From positions 1 through 64,000 of IMG/VR virus record IMGVR_UViG_3300009034_000021: a stretch of DNA of 64,000 bases. The stretch is one strand, 5' to 3'. The stretch is from a virus. Both the position numbers and the translations under genes were made by a program. Under the pieces are notes generated by a model that worked only from the letters and a program-made list of their open reading frames with translations, had not been told where the DNA came from and did not search any database. Below, one piece after another: positions 1-7,097 of this stretch (position 1 is its first letter; each line of letters begins with the position of its first letter).

Positions 1-110
1 CTAAGATCAACGTAACGAATCATATACGGAAAGGAGTCTATAATGAAAAAGTCAAATCCTATTCACGGGGCGGTGGCAAGGTTCTACTGGCTGTCTTCTC
101 AGCAATCCTG

Positions 111-470
111 TTGTTGGTACTCGTCGTCTCTCCCGCCCTGGCCGACAATGGCGAGGCCATCCCATCCTTCGACGAGGCGCTGATCTACGCCAGTAGCAAA
201 GCAGGCATTCCCATCATAGCCGGTTTTGTCATCTCGCTATTGCTGGACTACTGGAAAGATTACGCCGGTCTGACCACGGCACAAAAACGTGCTTTGTATG
301 CTGGTTTTTGTCTGGTTATACCGGTCAGTGCGGCTACGTTGCGCGGTGCACTGGGTTACACGCCGTGGACATTTGATCCGCTGTATTGGCACGCGCTGTG
401 GTGTGGTGTGGCGGCGGCTATCGCCGGAACGCTGATGCATCTGAAAGTCAGACGTGCGGCAAATCAATAA
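111..470 (+). CDS. Small membrane protein, possible holin; 5' end frameshifted
   Basis: A 119-aa reading frame opened here from a TTG. It has hydrophobic stretches IPIIAGFVISLLLDYW, ALYAGFCLVIPVSAATL and ALWCGVAAAIAGTLM, so about three membrane spans after a signal-like N-terminus ending SPALADNG. The only good ribosome site (AAGGAG, 31-36) serves an ATG at 43 in another frame. A -1 slip or one extra A in the A-run at 46-50 joins that ATG to this frame and completes a credible signal peptide (MKKVKSYSRGGGKVLLAVF...). The holin role is inferred from size, membrane spans and a lysin-like gene 2 kb downstream; no family was recognised. The stop overlaps the next gene as TAATG. Confidence 0.5.
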   Translation: MLVLVVSPALADNGEAIPSFDEALIYASSKAGIPIIAGFVISLLLDYWKDYAGLTTAQKRALYAGFCLVIPVSAATLRGALGYTPWTFDPLYWHALWCGVAAAIAGTLMHLKVRRAANQ

Positions 471-724
471 TGACCGAAACTGTCATCACTTTTGACGGCC
501 ATGAAGGTAGTCGTCTTGCCTGTCCGGTCATCAACGTCTGGAATGATTACGATGACCGCTGGGGCAAAGGCATCGCCTTTGGCGTGAAACATGGTAGCAC
601 TGGTGTTCTATTAGAGCGAAAAGGTGATGCCTGCAAGGTGCGCGCCGGGGATAAAGTCGGCTGGCTGACGTTTTACTTCATCAAGGAGCTGAAGCAGGAA
701 TGGCAAGCCGAGAGAGAAACATAG
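470..724 (+). CDS. Hypothetical protein, 84 aa
   Basis: Starts at the ATG that shares one base with the upstream stop (TAATG), which argues for translational coupling. It is a soluble acidic/basic mix with the segment WNDYDDRWGKGIAFG and the C-terminal KVGWLTFYFIKELK. No family was recognised. It is the last protein gene before the CRISPR array, ending 69 bp upstream of the first repeat. Confidence 0.6.
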   Translation: MTETVITFDGHEGSRLACPVINVWNDYDDRWGKGIAFGVKHGSTGVLLERKGDACKVRAGDKVGWLTFYFIKELKQEWQAERET

Positions 725-793
725 TCGTGGATATTCGCCTTGGCGGATTAGCCAATGTATACGGGGAATAGGTTGAAAACTGAAGTGGAAGAA
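725..793 (+). promoter_or_regulatory. CRISPR leader-like gap
   Basis: Sixty-nine bases between the upstream stop and the first repeat. A small hairpin can form from TTGGC (740-744) and GCCAA (751-755). No convincing -35/-10 pair is seen, so the array may be read through from the upstream genes or from a weak promoter here. Confidence 0.3.
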
Positions 794-1053
794 CTTTCAA
801 TGCTAAGATCTGATTTTAGACAGTTGCAACCAAAGTTTTCTTGCGCGTTTTCGCCACCGCCATTGTCCTTTCAATGCTAAGATCTGATTTTAGACAGTTG
901 CAACCCGCAATGCAACGCGATGCACAGATAGACTGATAATCGCTTTCAATGCTAAGATCTGATTTTAGACAGTTGCAACCCGCTCGGATTTAAAACAAAG
1001 TTCGTTGACTCTTCACTTTCAATGCTAAGATCTGATTTTAGACAGTTGCAACC
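794..1053 (+). CRISPR. CRISPR array, 4 repeats and 3 spacers
   Basis: Four identical 38-bp repeats lie at 794-831, 868-905, 943-980 and 1016-1053. They begin CTTTCAATGCTAAG and end GACAGTTGCAACC. The three unrelated spacers are 36, 37 and 35 bp (832-867, 906-942, 981-1015). No cas1, cas2 or effector other than the downstream iscB is visible in the window. Orientation is spacer-then-repeat toward iscB, as in Cas9 crRNAs, so each guide would lie 5' of its repeat. No match between the spacers and the rest of this window was noticed by eye. Confidence 0.95.
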
Positions 1054-1467
1054 CGAACTCAAACCACAAGTTCTTGGCATTGACGCAACTGGAGCCGCTG
1101 GATATGGTATAACCCATATCGCGAGTGGTCGCAAATCGTTTTTTGTACAAAAATACGGCAGATTTGCGAAATCGAAATCTTAGCATTGAGAGCAGCCTCA
1201 GTCACCAGCAGAGTTTGCCGCCTGCTGATGGGACTACGTTGCGAGGTAAAGTTAAAATACATTACCAAGACCAAATGGTCGCGATATGTGACGCACTCCG
1301 GGGTGCTCCCTCAGCTCCGGACTCTGCAACTGATAGTGGCAGACAATTGCGAAAAAGCACGAAACGCGCTATCAGACGTGCTGGCCTCGTGACATTGGCG
1401 AGGGGGACCATTACGGCGCACATGCCGGTCAAGCACTCCTTGACAATTCGTGTGCAAAAGGAACGAA
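1016..1467 (+). ncRNA. Putative IscB omega-RNA, continuous with the last CRISPR repeat
   Basis: The 414 bp between the last repeat and iscB holds no convincing gene but many complementary segments. Repeat bases 1016-1031 can pair with 1177-1192 (16 bp, one G-U). CATATCGCGA at 1115-1124 pairs with TCGCGATATG at 1279-1288. Local hairpins are CAGCAG/CTGCTG (1206-1211, 1222-1227), CCTCG/CGAGG (1385-1389, 1399-1403) and CGGC/GCCG near 1414-1427. IscB proteins are known to use an omega-RNA encoded just upstream of the gene, with the guide at its 5' end. Here spacer 3 would be that guide. The exact ends are not determinable from sequence alone. Confidence 0.75.
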
Positions 1468-2760
1468 ATGGTTTATGTACTGCATCAGGACAATTCACCA
1501 TTGATGCCGACCAGTCCAGCGAAAGCAAGGCATTTACTGAGAGACAGTAAAGCAAAGTTGGTGAACGTGGAGCCATTTACAATCCAGTTGATGGTTCCGA
1601 GCAGTAAGCATGTTCAGCCTGTGATCGTTGGTGTAGATCCAGGCGCAAGTAAAGCCGGCTTTGCAGCAATCGGCAACGGAAAAGTGCTTTATCAAGGTGA
1701 GGTCGCCCTGCGTACAGATATTTGCTACAGAGGCAAGGACGGCAATTACAAGGGCAGAATGCCAACGAGGGCTATGTATCGTCGAAACCGCCGTGGTCGC
1801 AAATGTCGCTATCGTGCACCAAGATACAAAAATCGTGCAGCCAGCAGACGGAAGGGTAGACTTCCGCCGAGTATTCAAAGTCGGAGCGATACCACCGTCA
1901 AAGTTGCCAAGTATATTGCTGGTTTTTTGCCGGTGAGCGAGATAATAATGGAGGTAGCCAACTTTGACACGCAGGCGATGCGAGCGGGCCACAAATTGCC
2001 GAATTGGGCTTATCAACGTGGCGAATTATATGGCCAGGAAAATGTCAAGATGTACGTTCGGGCTAGAGACAAATACACTTGCCAATATTGTGGCGAGGTT
2101 ATGCCAAAGCGATTGGAAGTAGATCACATCATTCCTCGTGCAAAAGGCGGGACATTGACGCCTGATAATTTGGTGACATCCTGCCACGATTGCAATCAAA
2201 GAAAGGGCAATAGAACTGCTGAGGAATTCGGTTATCCTAAGATACAGCAGAAAGTCAAAAAGTCTTTAAAGGCCGCTGCTCATACACAAGCAGGCAAGAA
2301 TGCAACATTACGGGGACTTGCCAAAATAGCACCTGTAATGTTGACCTATGGATACATTACTAAACTCAATAGAATAAAAATGAGGCTACCAAAAACTCAC
2401 TTTTATGACGCGGTGGTCGTTGCAGCACGAGGGAAGCCCACGAAATCTTTGGGCTGGTATGAAAAGATGAAAGCAGTATCGCGAGGACAAAGACAGCAGT
2501 ACAAAGCCAATCCATCTAAAGGCCATGTTTTCAGAAAGGCTAGACTGCCTTACGAAGTTTTTGGCTTTCGTATGTGGGACAAAGTTCAATTGCCTAATGG
2601 TATTATTTGTTTTATAGGAGCAAGACGTCAGTCTGGTAGCTTTAGAGTTAAGGATATTGATGGGCACGGGATTGGAAATATTACGTACAAGAAACTCAAG
2701 TTAGTTGAAAGGGCTAAAACGCTGCTGAAAATCACAGAAAGGTTGGCAAATGACTACTAG
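1468..2760 (+). CDS. iscB: IscB, RNA-guided RuvC/HNH nuclease
   Basis: A 430-aa protein with full IscB architecture. The PLMP domain (PLMPTSPAKARHLL) is at 11-24 and RuvC-I (GVDPG, D57) follows. An Arg-rich bridge helix spans about 100-135 and RuvC-II (MEVANFD, E162) comes next. The HNH domain spans 205-248 with zinc cysteines C205, C208, C239 and C242 and the catalytic VDH at 218-220. RuvC-III (HFYDA, D314) precedes a C-terminal domain at about 330-430. All catalytic residues are present, so an active dual nickase/nuclease is expected. The start is the ATG at 1468 with AAGGA five bases upstream; an in-frame TGT-preceded start at 1450 is less likely. It follows the array and omega-RNA and overlaps the next gene by 11 bp, so it is part of a phage operon. 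Confidence 0.96.
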   Translation: MVYVLHQDNSPLMPTSPAKARHLLRDSKAKLVNVEPFTIQLMVPSSKHVQPVIVGVDPGASKAGFAAIGNGKVLYQGEVALRTDICYRGKDGNYKGRMPTRAMYRRNRRGRKCRYRAPRYKNRAASRRKGRLPPSIQSRSDTTVKVAKYIAGFLPVSEIIMEVANFDTQAMRAGHKLPNWAYQRGELYGQENVKMYVRARDKYTCQYCGEVMPKRLEVDHIIPRAKGGTLTPDNLVTSCHDCNQRKGNRTAEEFGYPKIQQKVKKSLKAAAHTQAGKNATLRGLAKIAPVMLTYGYITKLNRIKMRLPKTHFYDAVVVAARGKPTKSLGWYEKMKAVSRGQRQQYKANPSKGHVFRKARLPYEVFGFRMWDKVQLPNGIICFIGARRQSGSFRVKDIDGHGIGNITYKKLKLVERAKTLLKITERLANDY

Positions 2761-3904
2761 ACATAAAGTCGGCTGGCATGTCGGAAATGAAAATATCCCG
2801 TTCGCCAAAGGTCAAAAGTCGGTTGTTCGTGCCGTCCCACCGGCTGCGCTGACTTTCATCACCGGTGAAGGATTCCAGCCTGATCACATGCGCTGGGTTC
2901 TGAATGAAGTCAACCCCGACTGTCATTTTTTCTTTAGACCATATTTTGTCCCCAGCAACAAACCACTTGACTATCAGAATTATCTCAATGCAGTTGAAAG
3001 CCTCATCGCCCAGCCGACGTGGGACTTCATCCCTGAACCACAGCGCCACCTACAAATCTTCAACGAACAAAATATGCCGCGTGATTCTCAATGGGAGGGC
3101 TTTGGCGCTTTCGCAGACGATATGAGGCGGTTCAACGATTGGTTCTGTCGTGGCTATGACCAGCTCAAGGCCGTCAACCCGACTTTCAAAATAGGCTGGA
3201 CGCCTCTCACGCCTGGCAACCGTGATGTATACTTTGAGGGCGATCCTGAGGATGTACCCTACTACATGCATGGGTCCGAAGCGGCTAACCCCAATGCGAC
3301 CTCTAGAGACATTCAGCGGGCCATCAAGTCTGGCCCATGCTACGAGTCGCTGATGAAAGCCGACGAGTACCTGGCCCATATTTACGTCGTTAACGACGCC
3401 GGACACCAAATCTACCAGCCTTGGGGCGGGCTGCGATGGCACGAGTACGAAAAGTACCTGCCCAAACCGATGGACATCTGGATAACCGAACTCGGCATCC
3501 AACACGGCTCGTGGGGCGCATGGTTTAACTTACTCAATCGGTATCCGCAGGTCAAGGGTACGTCCATCTGGCGCTTGGGCCACGAAATCAAATCGGCGGC
3601 AAACCCGGCGGTGCAGGAGATACACAATTATCTGGAGGGCTCACCCCCCACTCCGGAGCCTGCACCGCCGGCCACTTCTGTTGAAGAGCAAATCAGGGAT
3701 TCAGCCTGGCGTAGAGTCGGCGTTCGTTATAACCCTGAGGCGGCCTTTGCCCTCTACGCCAGGCTAGAACAACTCGGCGCACCTCTGTCCGATGAATATG
3801 ACGAGACCATAGACGACACGACGTTTCGTATCCAACCGTTCGTCGGCGGCGTCGTCGTGGCTGAGGTGGGCCAGTGGGACAAGGTCAGTCATCTGGAATG
3901 GTAA
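2750..3904 (+). CDS. Glycoside-hydrolase-like protein, probable endolysin or cell-wall hydrolase
   Basis: A 384-aa protein whose first ~295 residues look like a TIM-barrel glycosidase. IFNEQN (E106) resembles the acid/base NEP motif and ITELG (E247) the nucleophile motif of clan GH-A enzymes. A Pro-rich linker (about 298-310) leads to a ~75-aa C-terminal domain (NPEAAFALYARLEQLGAPL), probably for binding. The ATG lies inside the end of iscB with AAAGG just upstream. Proximity to a holin-like gene and to the terminase genes suggests lysis, but the substrate is not determinable. A virion-associated glycan hydrolase is the alternative. Confidence 0.6.
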   Translation: MTTRHKVGWHVGNENIPFAKGQKSVVRAVPPAALTFITGEGFQPDHMRWVLNEVNPDCHFFFRPYFVPSNKPLDYQNYLNAVESLIAQPTWDFIPEPQRHLQIFNEQNMPRDSQWEGFGAFADDMRRFNDWFCRGYDQLKAVNPTFKIGWTPLTPGNRDVYFEGDPEDVPYYMHGSEAANPNATSRDIQRAIKSGPCYESLMKADEYLAHIYVVNDAGHQIYQPWGGLRWHEYEKYLPKPMDIWITELGIQHGSWGAWFNLLNRYPQVKGTSIWRLGHEIKSAANPAVQEIHNYLEGSPPTPEPAPPATSVEEQIRDSAWRRVGVRYNPEAAFALYARLEQLGAPLSDEYDETIDDTTFRIQPFVGGVVVAEVGQWDKVSHLEW

Positions 3905-4380
3905 ACCAAGATCTGCCAACAAATGCCAATGAAATACTGGCTAGCGCCACGCCAGATCAAATTAAGTGGGTAGTGGCTCGTTTGACTAGCAAAACGGATC
4001 GAGAGGCTGCTAAATCAATTGGTGTTCATCCATCTACTGTCAGCAAGTGGCCCAACAAAGCTAAGCTTTATGAGGCTGTTAGTATTCTACTCCGTGAGCC
4101 AGTTGAGACCGCCTTAAAAATTTTGCAAGAGGCAGCGATAGATGCAGCCAACGTTTTGGTGGATGAATTAGGGCACAAAAACAAACTACGTGCCGCTGAT
4201 AGCATCTTAGATCGAATTGGTCTGCGAGGAGTGCAAAAACAAGAAATCAGCGGGCCTGGTGGTGGACCCCTCGTGATAGGAAACGTCACCCTCAATGACA
4301 AACAACGCGCTGAGGCCGTCCAGCAACTACTCGGCCAATTTCCTGAAATCGCTGCTGGAGGCTTACCTGAAACCGAATAA
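3898..4380 (+). CDS. terS: Terminase small subunit
   Basis: A 160-aa protein with an N-terminal helix-turn-helix (DREAAKSIGVHPSTVSKW, about residues 37-55), a helical middle and an acidic tail, as in small terminases that bind the packaging site. It starts at an ATG overlapping the lysin stop by 7 bp and lies directly before the large subunit. The call rests on the HTH plus position rather than family recognition alone. Confidence 0.8.
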   Translation: MVNQDLPTNANEILASATPDQIKWVVARLTSKTDREAAKSIGVHPSTVSKWPNKAKLYEAVSILLREPVETALKILQEAAIDAANVLVDELGHKNKLRAADSILDRIGLRGVQKQEISGPGGGPLVIGNVTLNDKQRAEAVQQLLGQFPEIAAGGLPETE

Positions 4381-6910
4381 TGCATTGTGGCTTCCTTTGC
4401 CGGGACCACAATTGGATGCACTCGTTTCGCCGGCCGATGAACTATTTTTCGGCGGAAGTGCCGGCGGGGGCAAACTCCTGAGCGTCGATGCCGTGGTCTG
4501 GACCCCATTTGGCCCTAAGCGTCATGGCGAGTTAGCGGTTGGTGATCAGGTGTGTAATCCTGATGGCAGCATTGCTCGTGTAATCACAGTGAGCCATTAT
4601 CGGAATGTGCCTCTATATCGGGTGACTTGCATAGATGGTGCTTCTGTATTGGCCGGAGCCAATCATAATTGGTTGGTGAAGATTGCCAGCGTGCGATTCA
4701 AGGCTCAACGTAGGATGTTCAACAATGAATCTAATTCGTTTGATGATCCTATAATACGAGCACGGGTAATGACGACCGCTCAACTCAAAGAATGTGTTGA
4801 TCGCGCTTATGAAGCTCAGCGGCAGGGCAAGCGACCTTATTGGCCTTTGCTTCCATTGACTCAGCCGGTCACCATGACAGTGAGCCATCGTTACCCTGAT
4901 GGGGTGTGGCCGATTGATCCCTATGTGCTTGGTGTTATTTTGGGTGATGGGCATATTGTAAAAAAGGTAAGTTTGACCACGTCCGATTTGTCAATCTCGG
5001 ATGCATTTACACGGGAAATGCATCGGTTAGGCGCGAGGGTTGTGCGTGATGATAGAGAAGGCAATGCAGCTTGGCAACTCAGGGTCAATGGTGCCACTGG
5101 AGTTGTACGGGCCCTACAGAAGTTAGATTTACAAGGTTGCCGTTCAGAATCCAAGTTTGTTCCTGAATCCTATAAGCGTGCCTCGGTGGACATGCGATGG
5201 GCGATGTTACAGGGTTTAATGGATACAGATGGCACCGCCGATTTCCGTGGACATTGTTCATTCTGTAGTGTGTCAAACAAGCTCGCGCTAGATGTCCAGT
5301 GGTTGGCTCGCAGTCTTGGATTTAAGGCTACTTTGTTTGAGAAAGAACCATTTTATCTCGGCGATGATGGACGCAGAATACATTGTCAATTGGCATATCA
5401 AGTTTATATCCAAGGAAAGGATACGGCGCGTTTGTTCAGACTGGAGCGCAAAAGTTCTCGTTGTCGTCCGTATAATGGTGGTTTCAGTCAGCCAATGCGT
5501 CGTGTGGTTGGAGTGGAGCTTGAGGATGAAAGCAATGCAGTATGCATTGGAGTTGATCATCCCAATGGACTTTATCTTACCGATGATTTTATCGTCACTC
5601 ATAACACTGACCTTTTGTTAGGCACGGCGATGCTGGCCCATAAGAAATCGATCATCTTCCGTCGTGAGCACGCCCAACTTACCGGCGTGGATAGTATTAT
5701 TGAGCGCAGTCGGGAATTGCTCAATGACGTGGCACGGTTCAACGGTCAAACTAATATATGGCGGGATATTCCCGGCGGCCGGATGCTAGAGTTTGGGGGT
5801 GTTCAACGCGAGCACGACACGAACAAATACAAGGGTAAATCGCACGATCTCAAAGCCTTTGATGAGGTTTCCGAATTTACTGAGTCTCAGTACCGGTTCT
5901 TAATTGGCTGGGCCAGGACGACGGACCCAAATCAACGTGTTCGGGTCATCGCCACGGGCAATCCACCTACCCACGTTAGAGGAGAATGGGTAATAAAATA
6001 CTGGGGCCCTTGGTTAGACAGCCAACACCCTCACCCAGCACGGCCTGGTGAACTGCGCTGGTTCGCTATGATAGACGGCGCAGACGTGGAGGTTGAGAAT
6101 GGCGAGCCATTTCAGCATAATGGTGAAATCATTAAGCCCAAAAGTCGGTCGTTCATACCAGCGAAATTGAGTGATAATCCCTATCTAGCGAATACCGACT
6201 ATGCCACCGTACTTCAGAACCTGCCTGAGCCGCTGCGTTCACAGTTGCTCTATGGCGATTTCAATGTCGGGGTAACAGACGACCCATGGCAGGTGATACC
6301 GACCGAATGGGTCAGACTGGCCTTTGAGCGATGGAAACAGCGAAAAAAACCAGATGTGCCACTTGCCGCCATTGGCGCCGACATAGCACGTGGCGGAAAA
6401 GACCAACTGGTTATCAGCGAGCGATATGATAACTGGTTCGCGCCATTAAAAAAGTATCCTGGCAAATCTGTCCTGGATGGGCCAGCAGCGGCGGCCCTAG
6501 TCGTCAAAATTCCAGGCAGCGCCGGCGCGTGCATCAACGTAGACGTGATAGGCATTGGTTCATCGGCCTACGATTCGTTAGCCAGCCAAAATTCAAACGT
6601 CGTGGCTCTCAACTTTTCTGAGGCGACGACAGCCAGGGATAGAAGTGGCCGGCTGAAAATGCGCAATGTCAGGGCCGAGGCATATTGGGGGATGCGCGAG
6701 GCATTAGACCCTGAGCTAGGCGACGACTTGGCTTTGGCGCCCGACAACGAACTCTTGGCCGACTTGACGGCGCCGAGATGGAAGTTAACGACGTCAGGTA
6801 TACTAATTGAAGAGAAAAAGGCCATTGCCGAACGGTTGGGCCGTTCGCCTGATTGTGGCGACGCGGTCGTCATGGCGCGCATGGGACAGAGGGGAGTATT
6901 TTTTGGCTAA
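4295..6910 (+). CDS. terL: Terminase large subunit containing an intein
   Basis: An 871-aa precursor. The first 60 residues end in the Walker A sequence FFGGSAGGGK. A 377-aa intein follows, and the mature protein resumes with TDLLLGTAM, restoring GGGKT. The ATPase acidic motif is LKAFDEVSEF (near residue 520). The RNase-H-like nuclease has GADIARGGKD (near 693), VDVIGIGSSAYD and DCGDAV (near 852). It cuts and pumps DNA into the prohead. The ATG used overlaps terS by 86 bp; a later start such as the TTG near 4,392 is possible, since the first ~30 residues are not obviously conserved. Confidence 0.95.
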   Translation: MTNNALRPSSNYSANFLKSLLEAYLKPNNALWLPLPGPQLDALVSPADELFFGGSAGGGKLLSVDAVVWTPFGPKRHGELAVGDQVCNPDGSIARVITVSHYRNVPLYRVTCIDGASVLAGANHNWLVKIASVRFKAQRRMFNNESNSFDDPIIRARVMTTAQLKECVDRAYEAQRQGKRPYWPLLPLTQPVTMTVSHRYPDGVWPIDPYVLGVILGDGHIVKKVSLTTSDLSISDAFTREMHRLGARVVRDDREGNAAWQLRVNGATGVVRALQKLDLQGCRSESKFVPESYKRASVDMRWAMLQGLMDTDGTADFRGHCSFCSVSNKLALDVQWLARSLGFKATLFEKEPFYLGDDGRRIHCQLAYQVYIQGKDTARLFRLERKSSRCRPYNGGFSQPMRRVVGVELEDESNAVCIGVDHPNGLYLTDDFIVTHNTDLLLGTAMLAHKKSIIFRREHAQLTGVDSIIERSRELLNDVARFNGQTNIWRDIPGGRMLEFGGVQREHDTNKYKGKSHDLKAFDEVSEFTESQYRFLIGWARTTDPNQRVRVIATGNPPTHVRGEWVIKYWGPWLDSQHPHPARPGELRWFAMIDGADVEVENGEPFQHNGEIIKPKSRSFIPAKLSDNPYLANTDYATVLQNLPEPLRSQLLYGDFNVGVTDDPWQVIPTEWVRLAFERWKQRKKPDVPLAAIGADIARGGKDQLVISERYDNWFAPLKKYPGKSVLDGPAAAALVVKIPGSAGACINVDVIGIGSSAYDSLASQNSNVVALNFSEATTARDRSGRLKMRNVRAEAYWGMREALDPELGDDLALAPDNELLADLTAPRWKLTTSGILIEEKKAIAERLGRSPDCGDAVVMARMGQRGVFFG
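4475..5605 (+). mobile_element. Class-3 intein with LAGLIDADG homing endonuclease, inside terL
   Basis: It encodes 377 residues between Walker A K60 and T438 of the precursor. Residue 1 is Leu (LLSVDAVVWTPFG), not Cys/Ser/Ala. Class-3 inteins instead use a W-C-T set. Here W is in block B (GANHNWLV), C in block F (NAVCIGVDHP) and T in block G (IVTHNT), with the C-terminal HN and Thr as +1 residue. Two dodecapeptide-type motifs, YVLGVILGDGH and MLQGLMDTDGTAD, mark a LAGLIDADG endonuclease with both acidic residues kept, so homing activity is plausible. The intein sits in the most conserved residues of TerL. Confidence 0.93.
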
Positions 6911-7097
6911 GCGAATTCTGTTGTCAATCTCAGCATTGCCATTCTATAGCCTCGGCTGGCTGGTAGGACAGGTTATCAAACTGTGTCATTGGATACGTGA
7001 TGCATTTCGGGCTGGGTATATAAAGACGAAAAGGACTGGGCACATGGCCAATTTTCAGGTGGACGATGGCCACGAACAGGTAAATTATGATCGTTGA
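6903..7097 (+). CDS. Small single-span membrane protein
   Basis: Starts at a TTG inside the end of terL, preceded by GAGGGGAG. It encodes 64 aa with one hydrophobic segment (ILLSISALPFYSLGWLVGQVI) and a polar tail. Its stop overlaps the portal start by 11 bp. Function unknown. Confidence 0.55.
   Translation: MAKRILLSISALPFYSLGWLVGQVIKLCHWIRDAFRAGYIKTKRTGHMANFQVDDGHEQVNYDR

Noticed and set aside
1125-1550. A 141-codon open frame between the CRISPR array and iscB
   Set aside because: It runs through the hairpin-rich omega-RNA and into iscB in another frame, has no ribosome site and no protein-like pattern.
725-2760. An IS200/IS605-type element carrying iscB
   Set aside because: No TnpA, no terminal hairpins seen, and the 3' end of iscB overlaps a phage gene.
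4295-6910. A host helicase or recombinase intein gene
   Set aside because: After removing the intein the extein joins at GGGKT and shows terminase ATPase and nuclease motifs, between TerS and portal.
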